Notes: a model not told the origin generated them from the sequence alone. A stretch of 64,000 nucleotides of DNA from CAVQBC01 sp963848415 (GCA_963848415.1 CAWKDN010000001.1:2232001-2296000); one strand, 5' to 3'; shown: positions 25,720 to 34,453, counted from the first letter of the stretch. Program-made: numbers and translations.

Positions 25720-27197
25720 GGCTCGATGGGCCAGGCGTGCACCGGCTCGTTGAGGTGCATCAGCTCGCGGTAGCGGCGGGTCATCTCGCGCAGCGCCTCG
25801 ATGCGATCGAGCTTGCGCTCCTCGTAGAGGTAGTGGAAGCACGCGCTCTGCCAGCTGGCGCCGTTGCGCATGGTGATGCAGCGCTGCTCGACGATGCCCA
25901 GCAACCGGTCGCGGTCGGTGGGATCGACGCCCCAGCGGTCGAGCCCCTCGTGGGCGAGTGGCAGCAGGCGCCGCAGCACGAGCTCGGCGGCCGGCACCTC
26001 GCCGACGCCGGGCCAGTAGATCTGGGAGTCGATCCCGGCGCGCGCGGCGGCGTGGAAGTTCTCCTCGGCGGCGGTGAAGGACATCTGCGACCAGATCGGG
26101 CGGTCGGCGTCGACCAGCATCCGCACGAGGCCGTAGTACAGCGCGGCGTTGGCGAGGATGTCCACGACCGTCGGGCCGGCGGCGAGCGCGCGGTTCTCGA
26201 CGCGCAGGTGGGGTCGCCCGCGCACGACGTCGTAGACCGGCCGGTTCCACCGGTAGATCGTCCCGTTGTGCAGGCGCAGCTCTGAGAGCTTCGGCGCGTC
26301 GCCGCGCTCGAGTGTCTCCAGCGGATCCTCGTCGTCGGTCACCGGCAGCAGCGCCGGGAAGTAGCGGACGTTCTCCTCGAAGAGGTCGAAGATCGAGGTG
26401 ATCCAGCGCTCGCCGAACCACACGCGCGGACGCACCCCCTGGGCCTTGAGCTCCTCCGGGCGCGTGTCGGTCGCCTGCTCGAAGAGCGCGATGCGGGTCT
26501 CCCGCCATAGCTCGCGCTCGAAGAAGAACGGCGAGTTGGCCCCGATCGCCATCTGCACGCCGGCGATCGCCTGGGCGGCGTTCCAGTGGGCCGGGAAGTG
26601 CTCCGGGTTGACGAGCTGGTGCAGCTGGACGCTCGTGCACGCGGCCTCGGGGGCGATCGAGTCGGCGTAGGTGCTCAGGCGCTCGACGCCGTTGATCGCG
26701 ATCTGCAGGTCCTCGCCGCGGGCGGCGAAGATCTGCTCGTTGATGAGCGCGTAGCGCGGGTTGGCGCTCAGCGCCTCGCCGCTCAAGAGCGCTTCGGTGA
26801 GGGTCGGCAGGATGCCCACCATCACCATGTGCGCGCCGACCTCGCGGGCGCGTTCCTCGGCGTGGTTGAGGTCCGCGCGGACGTCGCGCTCGAGCTCGGC
26901 GAAGACGCCGCCGCTGAGCCGCCGCGGCGGGATGTTGATCTCGACGTTGAACTGGGCCAGCTCGGTCTGGAAGTCCTCGTCGGCGATCCGCTCGAGCACC
27001 TCGGAGTTGAGCATCGCCGGGTCGCCGGCGGCGTCGGTCAGGTTGAGCTCGATCTCGAGGCCGACGGAACGCCGGTCGTCGTCGAAGCGCGACTCGGCGA
27101 GCATGCGCGCGAACACGTCGAGGCAGCGCTTGACCTTCGTGCGGTAGCGCTGGCGATCCTCGCGGCTGAAGACCCGAGCAGAGACCTCTTCGCCCAT
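25716..27197 (-). CDS. Glutamate-cysteine ligase family 2-type protein
   Basis: 493 aa. The family fold is recognised from VGLEIELNLTD near the N-terminus, FNVEINIPPRRLSG, ACTSVQLHQLVNPEHF and PHLRVENRALAAGPTVVD, the blocks that bind Mg-ATP and glutamate in GCS2-type ligases. It would join glutamate to cysteine or another amine. In actinobacteria such enzymes may serve ergothioneine, glutathione-like or unrelated gamma-glutamyl amide synthesis, and context does not decide. ATG 27197 is preceded by TACCGT (27207-27212) at 9 nt. The frame is open to 27269, but those residues lack similarity. It is divergent from the BKACE operon. Confidence 0.82.
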   Translation of the reverse strand: MGEEVSARVFSREDRQRYRTKVKRCLDVFARMLAESRFDDDRRSVGLEIELNLTDAAGDPAMLNSEVLERIADEDFQTELAQFNVEINIPPRRLSGGVFAELERDVRADLNHAEERAREVGAHMVMVGILPTLTEALLSGEALSANPRYALINEQIFAARGEDLQIAINGVERLSTYADSIAPEAACTSVQLHQLVNPEHFPAHWNAAQAIAGVQMAIGANSPFFFERELWRETRIALFEQATDTRPEELKAQGVRPRVWFGERWITSIFDLFEENVRYFPALLPVTDDEDPLETLERGDAPKLSELRLHNGTIYRWNRPVYDVVRGRPHLRVENRALAAGPTVVDILANAALYYGLVRMLVDADRPIWSQMSFTAAEENFHAAARAGIDSQIYWPGVGEVPAAELVLRRLLPLAHEGLDRWGVDPTDRDRLLGIVEQRCITMRNGASWQSACFHYLYEERKLDRIEALREMTRRYRELMHLNEPVHAWPIEP

Positions 27198-27267
27198 CGG
27201 CCCCGCACGGTAGCGGCGCGGCGACCGGTCGTGTGGATCGGTGTCGCTTGAAAGACTCCCGGCGGCC

Positions 27268-28152
27268 ATGCCCGACCGCGAGCTCCCGGTGATCCTGACC
27301 TGCGCCGTCTCCGGCGCGGTCGCCGGCCGCGAGCAGTGCCCGGCGATCCCCTATACGCCGGCCGAGTACGCCGCCGAGGCGCGCCGCGCTGTCGACGAGG
27401 GCGCGGCGATGATCCACATCCACGCCCGCCGCCCCGACGGAACGCCGAGCTTCGAGGTCGAGGACTTCGCCGCGATCACCGAGGCGATCCAGGGCGCGGT
27501 GGACGACGTCGTCATCAACTTCTCCACCGGCGCGCTCGGCGTGCCGGTCGAGAAGCGGCTGGCCTACCTGCGCGCGCTGCGCCCCGACGTCGCCGCGCTG
27601 AACATGGGCTCGATGAACTACGCGAAGTACTCGCGCCGGCGTCGCGACTTCGTCTTCGCGGCGGTCTTCGAGAACTCCTTCGAGACGATCCTCGCCTTCG
27701 TCGACACCATGCGCGAGCTGGGCATCCGGCCCGAGCACGAGTGCTTCGACTCCGGCCACCTCGCCAACCTCGACCCGCTGCTGGACATGGGCCGCCTGGA
27801 GGCGCCGCTGCAGATCCAGTGCGTCATGGGGGTGACCGGCGGGATCCGCCCGACGGCGCGCAACCTCGCCCACATGGCCGGCGAGGTGCCGGCGGTCGCG
27901 CACGAGTGGGGCGTGATCGGCGTCTCGCGCGACCAGTGGCGGCTCGTCGCGGCGGCGCTCGCGCTGGGCGGCAACGTCCGCGTCGGCCTCGAGGACAACT
28001 TCTACCTCCCGGACGGGACGATGGCGCGCTCCAACGGCGACCTGGTGGGCCGGGCGCGGCGGATGGCGCAGGACGCCGGGCGCCGGGCGGCGACGGTCGC
28101 CGAGGCCCGCGAGCGGCTCGACGCCCCGCGGCGCGTGGCGGCCGGCTCGTGA
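27268..28152 (+). CDS. Beta-keto acid cleavage enzyme (BKACE, DUF849 family)
   Basis: 294 aa TIM-barrel enzyme. The Zn2+-binding motif IHIHAR (His50, His52, Arg54) and the late VRVGLEDNFY with a Glu ligand are characteristic. INFSTGALG and FDSGHLANL are other family blocks. BKACE enzymes condense a beta-keto acid with acetyl-CoA to give a CoA ester and acetoacetate, as in the carnitine and lysine (Kce) degradation pathways. Here it is followed by a CaiB-type CoA-transferase and a thioesterase, all GTGA-coupled, supporting catabolism of a carboxylated compound via CoA esters. ATG 27268 is favoured over the open frame from 27241. Confidence 0.92.
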   Translation: MPDRELPVILTCAVSGAVAGREQCPAIPYTPAEYAAEARRAVDEGAAMIHIHARRPDGTPSFEVEDFAAITEAIQGAVDDVVINFSTGALGVPVEKRLAYLRALRPDVAALNMGSMNYAKYSRRRRDFVFAAVFENSFETILAFVDTMRELGIRPEHECFDSGHLANLDPLLDMGRLEAPLQIQCVMGVTGGIRPTARNLAHMAGEVPAVAHEWGVIGVSRDQWRLVAAALALGGNVRVGLEDNFYLPDGTMARSNGDLVGRARRMAQDAGRRAATVAEARERLDAPRRVAAGS

Positions 28153-29381
28153 GCGGCGACGAGGCGCTGCCGCTCGCCGGCCTGCGCGTGCTCGACCTCT
28201 CGCGGCTGCTGCCTGGAGGCTTCTGCTCGCTGCTGCTGGCCGACTTCGGCGCCGACGTGCTCAAGGTCGAGGACACTGGGATGGGCGACTACATCCGCTG
28301 GGCGGCGCCGCACTACGAGGGCGCCGACCCGTCGGCGGGGTCGGCCGCCTTCCTCGCGCTGAACCGCAACAAGCGCTCGATCCGGATCGACCTCAAGACC
28401 GCCGAGGGCCGCGAGGTGCTGCTCGCGCTCGCCCGCGACGCCGACGTGCTGCTGGAGTCCTTCCGCCCCGGCGTGCTCGAGCGCCTCGGGGTCGGCTGGC
28501 CGCGGCTGCGGGAGGCCAACCCGCGGCTCGTCTACTGCGCGATCACGGGCTACGGCCAGGACGGGCCCGACCGCGCCCGGCCCGGCCACGACCTCGACTA
28601 CCTGGCGCTGACCGGCCTGCTCGGGCTGGGCGGCGAGCGCGACGGCGCACCGCTGCAGCCCGTGGGCCAGATCGCCGACCTCGGCGGCGGGGCGCTGATG
28701 GCGGCCTTCGGGATCCTGGCCGCGCTGCGCGAGCGCGACCGCTCGGGCGAGGGCCAGCTCGTCGACGTCCCGATGGCCGACGGCGCGCTGTCCTGGCTGG
28801 GGCTGGTGGCCGCCCGCGTGCTGGCCACCGGCGCCGAGCCGCGGCGCGGTGAGCTCGAGCTGGGTGGCGCGCTGCTCTGCTACCGGCCCTACCGGTGCGC
28901 CGACGGCTGGGTCGCGATAGCCGCGCTCGAGCCGAAGTTCTGGCTGGAGTTCTGCCGCGGCGTCGAGCGCGAGGACCTCGTCGCCCACCAGTTCGACGCG
29001 CCCGGCTCGGACGCCCACCGCGCCGTCGAGGCGGTGTTCGCCGGGCGCACGCGAGCCGAGTGGGAGACGTTCGCCGACGCGCACCCGTGCTGCCTGGAGC
29101 CGGTGCTCGGCGTCGGCGAGGCGCTCGGGCGCTTCGCGCACATGATCACCGCGATCGAGCAGCCCGGCGTCGCCGAGCCGGTGCGCCTGCTCGCCTCCCC
29201 GGTACGGCTGGGGCGGACCCCGAGCGACCCGAGCCGGCGGCCGGGCCCGGCGCTGGGCGAGCACACCGACGTCGTGCTGGGCGAGCTCGGCTACGACGCC
29301 GAGGCGATCGTGCGGCTGAAGGCCGCGGGCGCGGTTGCGGGCCCGCCCGCCGAGGCGGTCGGGGAGCCGTTCCGGGCGTGA
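28149..29381 (+). CDS. CaiB/BaiF-type (family III) CoA-transferase
   Basis: 410 aa. Family III CoA-transferase signatures are clear: LRVLDLSRLLPGGFCSLLLADFGADVLKVED at the N-terminus, NRNKRSIRIDLKT, ESFRPGVLERLG, and QIADLGGGALMA, whose Asp is the catalytic residue forming the acyl anhydride. It moves CoA between carboxylic acids, for example activating a substrate with acetyl- or succinyl-CoA. GTG 28149 overlaps the BKACE stop and GTG of the next gene overlaps this stop, so the four genes 27268-31293 are one operon. Specific acid unknown. Confidence 0.92.
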   Translation: MSGDEALPLAGLRVLDLSRLLPGGFCSLLLADFGADVLKVEDTGMGDYIRWAAPHYEGADPSAGSAAFLALNRNKRSIRIDLKTAEGREVLLALARDADVLLESFRPGVLERLGVGWPRLREANPRLVYCAITGYGQDGPDRARPGHDLDYLALTGLLGLGGERDGAPLQPVGQIADLGGGALMAAFGILAALRERDRSGEGQLVDVPMADGALSWLGLVAARVLATGAEPRRGELELGGALLCYRPYRCADGWVAIAALEPKFWLEFCRGVEREDLVAHQFDAPGSDAHRAVEAVFAGRTRAEWETFADAHPCCLEPVLGVGEALGRFAHMITAIEQPGVAEPVRLLASPVRLGRTPSDPSRRPGPALGEHTDVVLGELGYDAEAIVRLKAAGAVAGPPAEAVGEPFRA

Positions 29382-30160
29382 GCGGCGGCGGCGAGGCGTT
29401 CTTCGAGGCACTCGGCGAGGGCCGCTGGCGCCCGACGCCGCTGACCGCGGGGCCGTGGGACCCGGCCAGCCAGCACGCGGGCCCGCCGATCGCCCTGCTC
29501 GTCCGGGCGCTCGAGCGCTGCGAGGCACGCGAGGACATGGTGCTGGCCCGGGTCACGAGCGAGATCCTCCGGCCGGTGCCGGTGGACGCCGAGCTCGCGG
29601 TCAGCGCGCGCGTCGTGCGGCCGGGGCGGTCGGTCGAGCTGCTCGAGGCGGAGCTGGTCGCGGGCGGTAAGACGCTCGTGCGCGCGAGCGGCTGGCGCGC
29701 CCGCCCGCCCGACGCCTCGGCGGGGCCGACCGGGCCGGCGGCGCCCGCGCGGCCCGAGACGACTGCGCCGATGCCCGACGGGTGGGATCTCGACGGCTAC
29801 ATGCGCGCCGTCGAGTGGCGCTTCGCGCGCGGCGCCTGGGACGCGCCCGGCCCCGCCGCGGTGTGGACGCGGATACGCGTGCCCCTCGTCGCCGGCGAGC
29901 CGCTGAGCCCGTTGCAGCGGGTCGTGGCGGTCGCGGACTCGGGCAACGGCGTCAGCCGCGAGCTCGAGCTGGCGGACTGGTGGTTCATCAACGTCGAGCT
30001 GACCGTGCACCTGCTGCGCCCGCCGCGCGGCGAGTGGATCTGCCTCGACGCCGCGACGACGATCCACGCCGGTGGCGCCGCGACCGCTGTGTCGGTGCTC
30101 TCCGACGACGACGGGCCGGTGGCGCGGGGTGCCCAGACGCTGCTGGTTGCGCCCCGGTGA
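29378..30160 (+). CDS. Acyl-CoA thioesterase-like protein (TesB/double hot-dog family)
   Basis: 260 aa with two hot-dog-like halves. The first half contains GPWDPASQHAGPPIALLVRALER and SEILRPVPVDAEL; the second contains VVAVADSGNGVSRELELADWWFINVELTVHLLRPP and AATTIHAGGAATAVSVLSDD. These fit the actinobacterial thioesterase family related to TesB, which hydrolyses acyl-CoA to free acid and CoA. It sits between a CoA-transferase and NagA with GTGA overlaps on both sides, suggesting it releases a product acid or spares CoA in the pathway. Between halves lies a Pro/Ala linker (about residues 110-130). Confidence 0.8.
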   Translation: MSGGGEAFFEALGEGRWRPTPLTAGPWDPASQHAGPPIALLVRALERCEAREDMVLARVTSEILRPVPVDAELAVSARVVRPGRSVELLEAELVAGGKTLVRASGWRARPPDASAGPTGPAAPARPETTAPMPDGWDLDGYMRAVEWRFARGAWDAPGPAAVWTRIRVPLVAGEPLSPLQRVVAVADSGNGVSRELELADWWFINVELTVHLLRPPRGEWICLDAATTIHAGGAATAVSVLSDDDGPVARGAQTLLVAPR

Positions 30161-31293
30161 GCGTGGTCGCGCTCGTCGGCGGGGCGGTTTGTACGGGGGA
30201 GGAGGTCCTGCGTGATCGTGCGGTGGTCGTGGCGGACGGCTGCATCGAGGACATCGTCTCGGCTGAGGCTGTGCCGGCCGGCGCGCGGGTCGTTCGGGTG
30301 GAGGGGCTCGTCGCGCCGGGGTTGGTGGACCTGCAGGTCAACGGTGGCGGGGATGTACTGCTCAACGACGCTCTGACGCTGGACGGGGTGCGGGCGATCG
30401 TGCGTGCTCATCGGCGGCTGGGGACCGCCGGGGTGATGACGACGCTGGTCAGTGCTTCGAGGGCTTGCATCGAGGGGGCGGTGGGTGCCGTCCGCGCGGC
30501 GCTCGCGGGCGGCGTGGCGGGCCTTGTCGGGCTGCACGTCGAGGGGCCGTTCATCAGTCCCGAGCGCCCGGGCGCGCATGACCCGGCGCAGATCCGGGCG
30601 ATGACCGGCGCCGACGCGGAGCTGCTCTGCTCGCTGGACGCCCCGACGCTGGTCACGCTCGCGCCCGAGTGCGTCGAGCCGGCGCTGGTGGAGCGCCTGT
30701 TGGCGGGCGGCGTGGTCGTCTCGGCGGGCCACAGCTCGGCCACGCCGACCGACCTCTCCGCGGCCGCCGCGCGCGGCGTCTCGCTGGTGACGCACCTCTA
30801 CAACGCGATGAGCGGCATCCGCGCCCGCGAGCCCGGGTTGGCCGGCGCCGCGCTGGCCGAGGACCGCGTGGCGTGCGGGCTGATCGCCGACGGCCACCAC
30901 GTCGCGCCGGCGCCGCTGGCGATGGCGCTGCGCTGCAAGCCGCCGGGCGGCCTCTTCCTCGTGTCCGACGCGATGCCGCCGGTGGGCGGCAGCGCGACGC
31001 GCTTCGCCCTCGGCGGCCGGGAGATCGAGGTGCGCGACGGGCGCTGCGTGGCGCCGGACGGCGGGCTGGCCGGGTCCGCGGCGTCGCTGGCCGACTGCAT
31101 GGCGCAACTGGTGACTCTGGGCGAGGTGTCGGTCGTGGACGCGTTGCGGATGGCCAGCACGGTCCCGGCCGACCTGATCGGCGTCGGCGGTGAGTTCGGC
31201 CGGCTCGTGCCGGGGCGTGTCGCGGACCTGATCGTTGTCGACGAACGAGGCGAACTGCGGCTGGTGATGGCGGCGGGACGAATCGTGCGGTGA
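30157..31293 (+). CDS. nagA: N-acetylglucosamine-6-phosphate deacetylase
   Basis: 378 aa amidohydrolase-superfamily enzyme. Motifs match NagA: APGLVDLQVNGGG, LHVEGPFISPERPGAH with the metal-binding Glu, SAGHSSA, THLYNAM and the catalytic Asp in FLVSDAMPP. It removes the acetyl group from GlcNAc-6-phosphate, feeding amino-sugar recycling of peptidoglycan. Its position as fourth gene of a BKACE/CaiB/thioesterase operon, coupled by GTGA, is unexpected; it could instead act on a related N-acyl compound. Base composition becomes slightly less GC-rich in its first third than in the genes before it. Confidence 0.88.
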   Translation: MSVVALVGGAVCTGEEVLRDRAVVVADGCIEDIVSAEAVPAGARVVRVEGLVAPGLVDLQVNGGGDVLLNDALTLDGVRAIVRAHRRLGTAGVMTTLVSASRACIEGAVGAVRAALAGGVAGLVGLHVEGPFISPERPGAHDPAQIRAMTGADAELLCSLDAPTLVTLAPECVEPALVERLLAGGVVVSAGHSSATPTDLSAAAARGVSLVTHLYNAMSGIRAREPGLAGAALAEDRVACGLIADGHHVAPAPLAMALRCKPPGGLFLVSDAMPPVGGSATRFALGGREIEVRDGRCVAPDGGLAGSAASLADCMAQLVTLGEVSVVDALRMASTVPADLIGVGGEFGRLVPGRVADLIVVDERGELRLVMAAGRIVR

Positions 31294-31421
31294 TCTGTTC
31301 TGACCGCTTCTGCGAGCGGGGCGGGCGAGCATCCACGCGCTGGCGCGAAGCCCGTGCACATAAGCGGACTATGTCCGCCGAACTGCACGAGCATCTCGCG
31401 CGGGCGCCTAGGATTGACGGT

Positions 31422-31910
31422 GTGTACGAAGACGAGGCTGTCGTCGGCTATCGGGAGTGGGCCCTGATCGGCGACGAGCTGCTCTCGCCGCTCGCGCGCT
31501 CGCCGTGGACCGGCGAGGTGATGCAGGCGGAGTGCCTGCCGCAGTGCCGCGGCGCGCGCGGCCTGTGGCGCAAGTCCGCCGCGCATCCCGGGCCGGCGCC
31601 CGACCCGGCCTGCGTCTGCGGGCTCTACGCCTTCTTCACGCCGCAGCGCCCGCGCGGCCGCGAGCGGCTCGCGGTCGTGCGCGGCGCCGTGCTGCTGTGG
31701 GGGCGGATCGAGCTGCACGAGCGCGGGATGCGGGCCGAGTTCGCCCGGATCGCCCTGCTCGCGCTGCCGGGGCCGCGCCCGCGCGGGGCCGAGGCTGCGA
31801 TCGCCTCCGCCGCCGAGCGGCTCGGGGTGGCCGCCGTGCCGGCCAAGCAGCTCGCGTACGCGGCGCAGGTCTACGGCCGCCCGCTCGAGCCCTCGCTCAT
31901 CCCGACCTAG
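31422..31910 (+). CDS. Conserved hypothetical protein with CxCGLYA motif
   Basis: 162 aa. I do not know a function. After an N-terminal segment (VVGYREWALIGDELLSPL) there are cysteines in ECLPQC and the motif PDPACVCGLYAF, then a strand-rich stretch (VVRGAVLLWGRIELHERGMRAEFARI). Proteins with HxAPxxxCxCGIYA-like signatures are common unnamed actinobacterial proteins; the Cys/His set could bind metal. GTG 31422 is chosen because TAGGAT (31409-31414) lies 7 nt upstream; ATG 31371 and ATG 31290 are in frame but have no promoter or Shine-Dalgarno. It converges on the DUF2804 gene with 6 nt between stops. Confidence 0.6.
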   Translation: MYEDEAVVGYREWALIGDELLSPLARSPWTGEVMQAECLPQCRGARGLWRKSAAHPGPAPDPACVCGLYAFFTPQRPRGRERLAVVRGAVLLWGRIELHERGMRAEFARIALLALPGPRPRGAEAAIASAAERLGVAAVPAKQLAYAAQVYGRPLEPSLIPT

Positions 31911-31916
31911 CGTCCA

Positions 31917-32741
31917 TCACCACCACACGGCGTGGCGCTCCATCACGCCGAAGCCCTCGCGCAGCTCGCCGGCGCCCGGCAGCACGCCGGTGAAGCGCCC
32001 GAACGGCTGCTCATAGTCCGAGCGCACGAGCAGCAGGTTCTCGTGCCGGGCGCGCGTCGCCTCGGCGGCGAAGCGCAGCTCGCCGCCCTCGGCGAAGCGC
32101 ACAGCAGACAGATCGTCCGCAAACGTCACCGGGCCGACCTCGTGCGGCTCGCCGTCGAGCCAGACGGTGCGCTCGGACGCGGTGTTCGCGTCGTGCAGGC
32201 CGGCGACGAGGTTCCAGGCCACCGTCGCGCCGGAGACCGCGACCCCCGCGCCGGCAGACCAGCGCCAGGCCGTGTGGCGGGCGTGGTAGCCGGCGGACTC
32301 GTCGACGAGAGCCGGGGCGTCGACCGCGACGCGTGCACCGCTCGCCGTTACCAGCCATCCGTTCGCCCGGGCTCCGGCGACCTTCCGGGTCTGCGCGTAC
32401 TCACTTCCGTGCGGCGAGACCGTCTCGACGGCGGCGCCGCCCCACACCCGCAGATCGAGCACACCGGGCACGACCACGCACCCCGGTGCCACCACCGCGC
32501 CCCGCACGCCACCCTCTCGAAGCCCGCCGTTCACGCGGTCCCACATCACCCACCACCCCCGCCGCACCACGCCCACCCGCACACAAGCGACACACAGCGA
32601 CAGCTCCGGCCCGAAGACCCCGACGTAGCGCCACAGCTTCAGCGGGCGCCCGCCGCGCAGGAGCGGCATCCGGTCGGGCCGCAGCGGCACGGACGGCCGG
32701 CCGGACGCGGGGCTGCGCCAGGGCGAGCGCACGGGGCGCAC
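31917..32741 (-). CDS. DUF2804-family protein
   Basis: 274 aa. The N-terminal LLRGGRPLKLWRYVGVFGPELSLCV and C-terminal YEQPFGRFTGVLPGAGELREGFGVMERHAVWW are hallmarks of DUF2804, a family of unknown function with a lipocalin-like, beta-rich fold. It is divergent from the carbon-nitrogen hydrolase, and the 59-bp gap contains an inverted repeat that may control both. Start GTG 32741 is uncertain; the in-frame Met 25 codons later (MPLLRGG) is also plausible. Confidence 0.75.
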   Translation of the reverse strand: MRPVRSPWRSPASGRPSVPLRPDRMPLLRGGRPLKLWRYVGVFGPELSLCVACVRVGVVRRGWWVMWDRVNGGLREGGVRGAVVAPGCVVVPGVLDLRVWGGAAVETVSPHGSEYAQTRKVAGARANGWLVTASGARVAVDAPALVDESAGYHARHTAWRWSAGAGVAVSGATVAWNLVAGLHDANTASERTVWLDGEPHEVGPVTFADDLSAVRFAEGGELRFAAEATRARHENLLLVRSDYEQPFGRFTGVLPGAGELREGFGVMERHAVWW

Positions 32742-32757
32742 GGTATCCTGGGCACGA

Positions 32758-32777
32758 GGTTGACCCGCCAGTCAACC
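32758..32777. promoter_or_regulatory. Inverted repeat GGTTGAC-N6-GTCAACC, candidate operator
   Basis: A perfect 7-bp inverted repeat with a 6-nt spacer (32758-32764 and 32771-32777) in the short gap between divergent genes, 23 nt before the start of the carbon-nitrogen hydrolase. Its TTGAC half could double as a -35 box. Symmetry and position suggest a dimeric repressor site. Confidence 0.5.
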
Positions 32778-32800
32778 GTGTCACGAGGGAGAGTCCGAAC

Positions 32801-33634
32801 ATGCGCGCCGCCGCCGTCCAGCTCGAGTCCACGCCCGACCGCGACCGCAATCTCGAGGCGGCCGACCGGCTGACCCGCGAGGCCGCCAAGGCCGGCGCGG
32901 AGCTCGTCGTGCTGCCGGAGAAGTGGCCGGTGCTCGGCACCCCGGAGGACACCTGGGCGGGCGCCGAGCCGCTCGAGGGCCCGACCGTCCGCTGGGCGCG
33001 CTCGCTTGCGCGCGAGCTCGGCATCGACCTCGTCGCCGGCTCCTTCGCCGAGCGCGTCGAGGGCCGCGAGCGGGGCGCGAACACGTCCGTGCACGTCGGC
33101 CCCGACGGCGAGCTGCAGGCGACCTACCGCAAGATCCACATGTTCGACGTCGAGGTCGGCGGCAAGGCCTACCAGGAGTCTGCGCACGAGGAGCCCGGCG
33201 ACGAGGTGGTCGGCTCGAACCTCGCCGACGGCACCGGCCTCGGGCTGACGGTCTGCTACGACCTGCGCTTCCCCGAGCTCTACCGGATCCTCGCCATCCG
33301 CGGCGCCCGGATCATCACCGTCTCGGCCGCCTTCACGCTGACCACGACGCGCGAGCAGCACTGGGAGGTGCTGCTGCGAGCGCGCGCGATCGAGGACCAG
33401 GTCTTCGTGGTGGCCGCAAACCAGGTCGGCGAGCACGCCAAGGGCTACCGCTCCGGCGGGCGCTCGATGATCGTTGACCCGTGGGGCCTCGTGCTCGCCC
33501 AGGCGCCCGACAAGGAGACCTTCGTCGTCGCCGAGCTCGACCTCGAGCGCCAGGACGAGATCCGCCGCAGCATCCCCTCGCTCGCCAACCGGCAGCCCGC
33601 GGCCTACCGGTGGCCGGAGGCGGTCACGGCCTAG
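32801..33634 (+). CDS. Carbon-nitrogen hydrolase (nitrilase superfamily, Nit1/Nit2-like)
   Basis: 277 aa. The Glu-Lys-Cys catalytic triad is visible: Glu40 in VVLPEKW, Lys111 in TYRKIHMFDV and Cys152 in LTVCYDLRFPEL. These sequences match the Nit branch, which in other organisms acts as omega-amidase or deaminated-glutathione amidase repairing metabolites. The conserved NQVGEHAKGYRSGGRSMIVDPWG follows. ATG 32801 has GAGGGAGAG about 8 nt upstream. Its 3' side carries an 87-bp repeat (33672-33758) before the TetR gene. Confidence 0.9.
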   Translation: MRAAAVQLESTPDRDRNLEAADRLTREAAKAGAELVVLPEKWPVLGTPEDTWAGAEPLEGPTVRWARSLARELGIDLVAGSFAERVEGRERGANTSVHVGPDGELQATYRKIHMFDVEVGGKAYQESAHEEPGDEVVGSNLADGTGLGLTVCYDLRFPELYRILAIRGARIITVSAAFTLTTTREQHWEVLLRARAIEDQVFVVAANQVGEHAKGYRSGGRSMIVDPWGLVLAQAPDKETFVVAELDLERQDEIRRSIPSLANRQPAAYRWPEAVTA

Positions 33635-33671
33635 GGCCTGCCCACCAAGTCTGCACGACCGGACGACGACC

Positions 33672-33758
33672 GTGGACACTTCCCCAGATCACCACCCGAA
33701 CCCTTGGAAGTACCTCAGTACTCCCTTCGGGATCCGTGCGGTGCCTGGCTCGATCCAC
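33672..33758. repeat. 87-bp dispersed element, copy 1, with conserved hairpin
   Basis: About 85% identical (13 differences in 87) to 57785-57871. Within it CCCGAA (33695-33700) pairs with TTCGGG (33726-33731), and AGTAC (33709-33713) pairs with GTACT (33718-33722) around loop CTCA. The inner stem changes between copies keep pairing. It starts 37 nt after the carbon-nitrogen hydrolase stop and ends 58 nt before the tetR-type start. No convincing ORF. Confidence 0.8.
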
Positions 33759-33816
33759 GGCCGTTCCGGCCGCACCGCCTGTCGGTGGACAGGTCCCTGA
33801 TGGTGGAGGGTCGATA

Positions 33817-34446
33817 GTGGCGACCGCGCGCAGGGACGCGGCGGTCGACAAGCGGCGCCTCATCCTCGACGCGGCCGTGCGCGTCTTCGCGCGCCAGGGC
33901 TTCCACGCCTGCCGGGTGTCGGACATCGCCGACGAGGCCGGCGTCGCCTACGGGCTGGTCTACCACTACTTCCAGTCCAAGGACGAGGTGCTCGACACGC
34001 TCTTCCTCGAGCGCTGGGACGTGATGCTCGCGACGATCGCCGAGATCGACGCCCGGCCGCTCGCCGCGCGCGAGAAGCTCTACGCGATCGCCTCCTTCAT
34101 CGTGGACTCCTACCGCCGCGACCCGGAGCTGATGAAGGTGATCATCGTCGAGGTCACGCGGGCGGCGAACTCGTTCGGGCAGACCCACGTCGACAAGATC
34201 CGCGATGCCTACACCGGCATCGGCGAGATCGTGCGGGCCGCGCAGGCCGACGGCAGCTTCCGCCCCACGCCGACCGCCGAGTTCGCGGCGCTCGCGTTCT
34301 ACGGCCTGATCGAGCAGGTGCTCACCGGCTGGATCTTCGGCCTGCTCGAGGAGGGCGACGCCGCCTACGAGGATGCCAAGCGCTCGATCGTGGACACCAT
34401 CTGCGGCGGGCTCGAGGACCCCTTGACGTCCGGCGGGCGGGCCTGA
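33817..34446 (+). CDS. TetR-family transcriptional regulator
   Basis: 209 aa. The N-terminal HTH is standard (LILDAAVRVFARQGF, VSDIADEAGVAYGLVYHYFQSKDEVLDTLF). The ligand domain has VIIVEVTRAANSFGQTHVDKI and a TetR_C pattern typical of FadR/AcrR-like fatty-acid or membrane-stress regulators. GTG 33817 follows GGAGGG (33805-33810) at 6 nt. It precedes the demethylation genes at 34495, and its stop codon lies inside a TGATATATCA palindrome, so it could control that promoter; a GntR regulator elsewhere is the competing candidate. Confidence 0.88.
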   Translation: MATARRDAAVDKRRLILDAAVRVFARQGFHACRVSDIADEAGVAYGLVYHYFQSKDEVLDTLFLERWDVMLATIAEIDARPLAAREKLYAIASFIVDSYRRDPELMKVIIVEVTRAANSFGQTHVDKIRDAYTGIGEIVRAAQADGSFRPTPTAEFAALAFYGLIEQVLTGWIFGLLEEGDAAYEDAKRSIVDTICGGLEDPLTSGGRA

Positions 34447-34453
34447 TATATCA
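34423..34453 (+). promoter_or_regulatory. Promoter with overlapping TGATATATCA palindrome (site 1)
   Basis: TTGACG (34423-34428), 18-nt spacer, TATATC (34447-34452). The -10 lies inside TGATATATCA (34444-34453), an AT-rich palindrome in GC-rich DNA. A second half-site pair (GTGATCAGG) follows at 34460-34468. Same layout as the sites at 37921 and 48838. It would drive the dimethylglycine-dehydrogenase-like gene at 34495. Confidence 0.6.

Noticed and set aside
33672..33758. Translation of the 87-bp element as a small protein (DTSPDHHPNPWKYL-like)
   Set aside because: Between copies, changes fall at all codon positions with no excess at third positions, there is no ribosome site, and copy 1 runs into unrelated frames.
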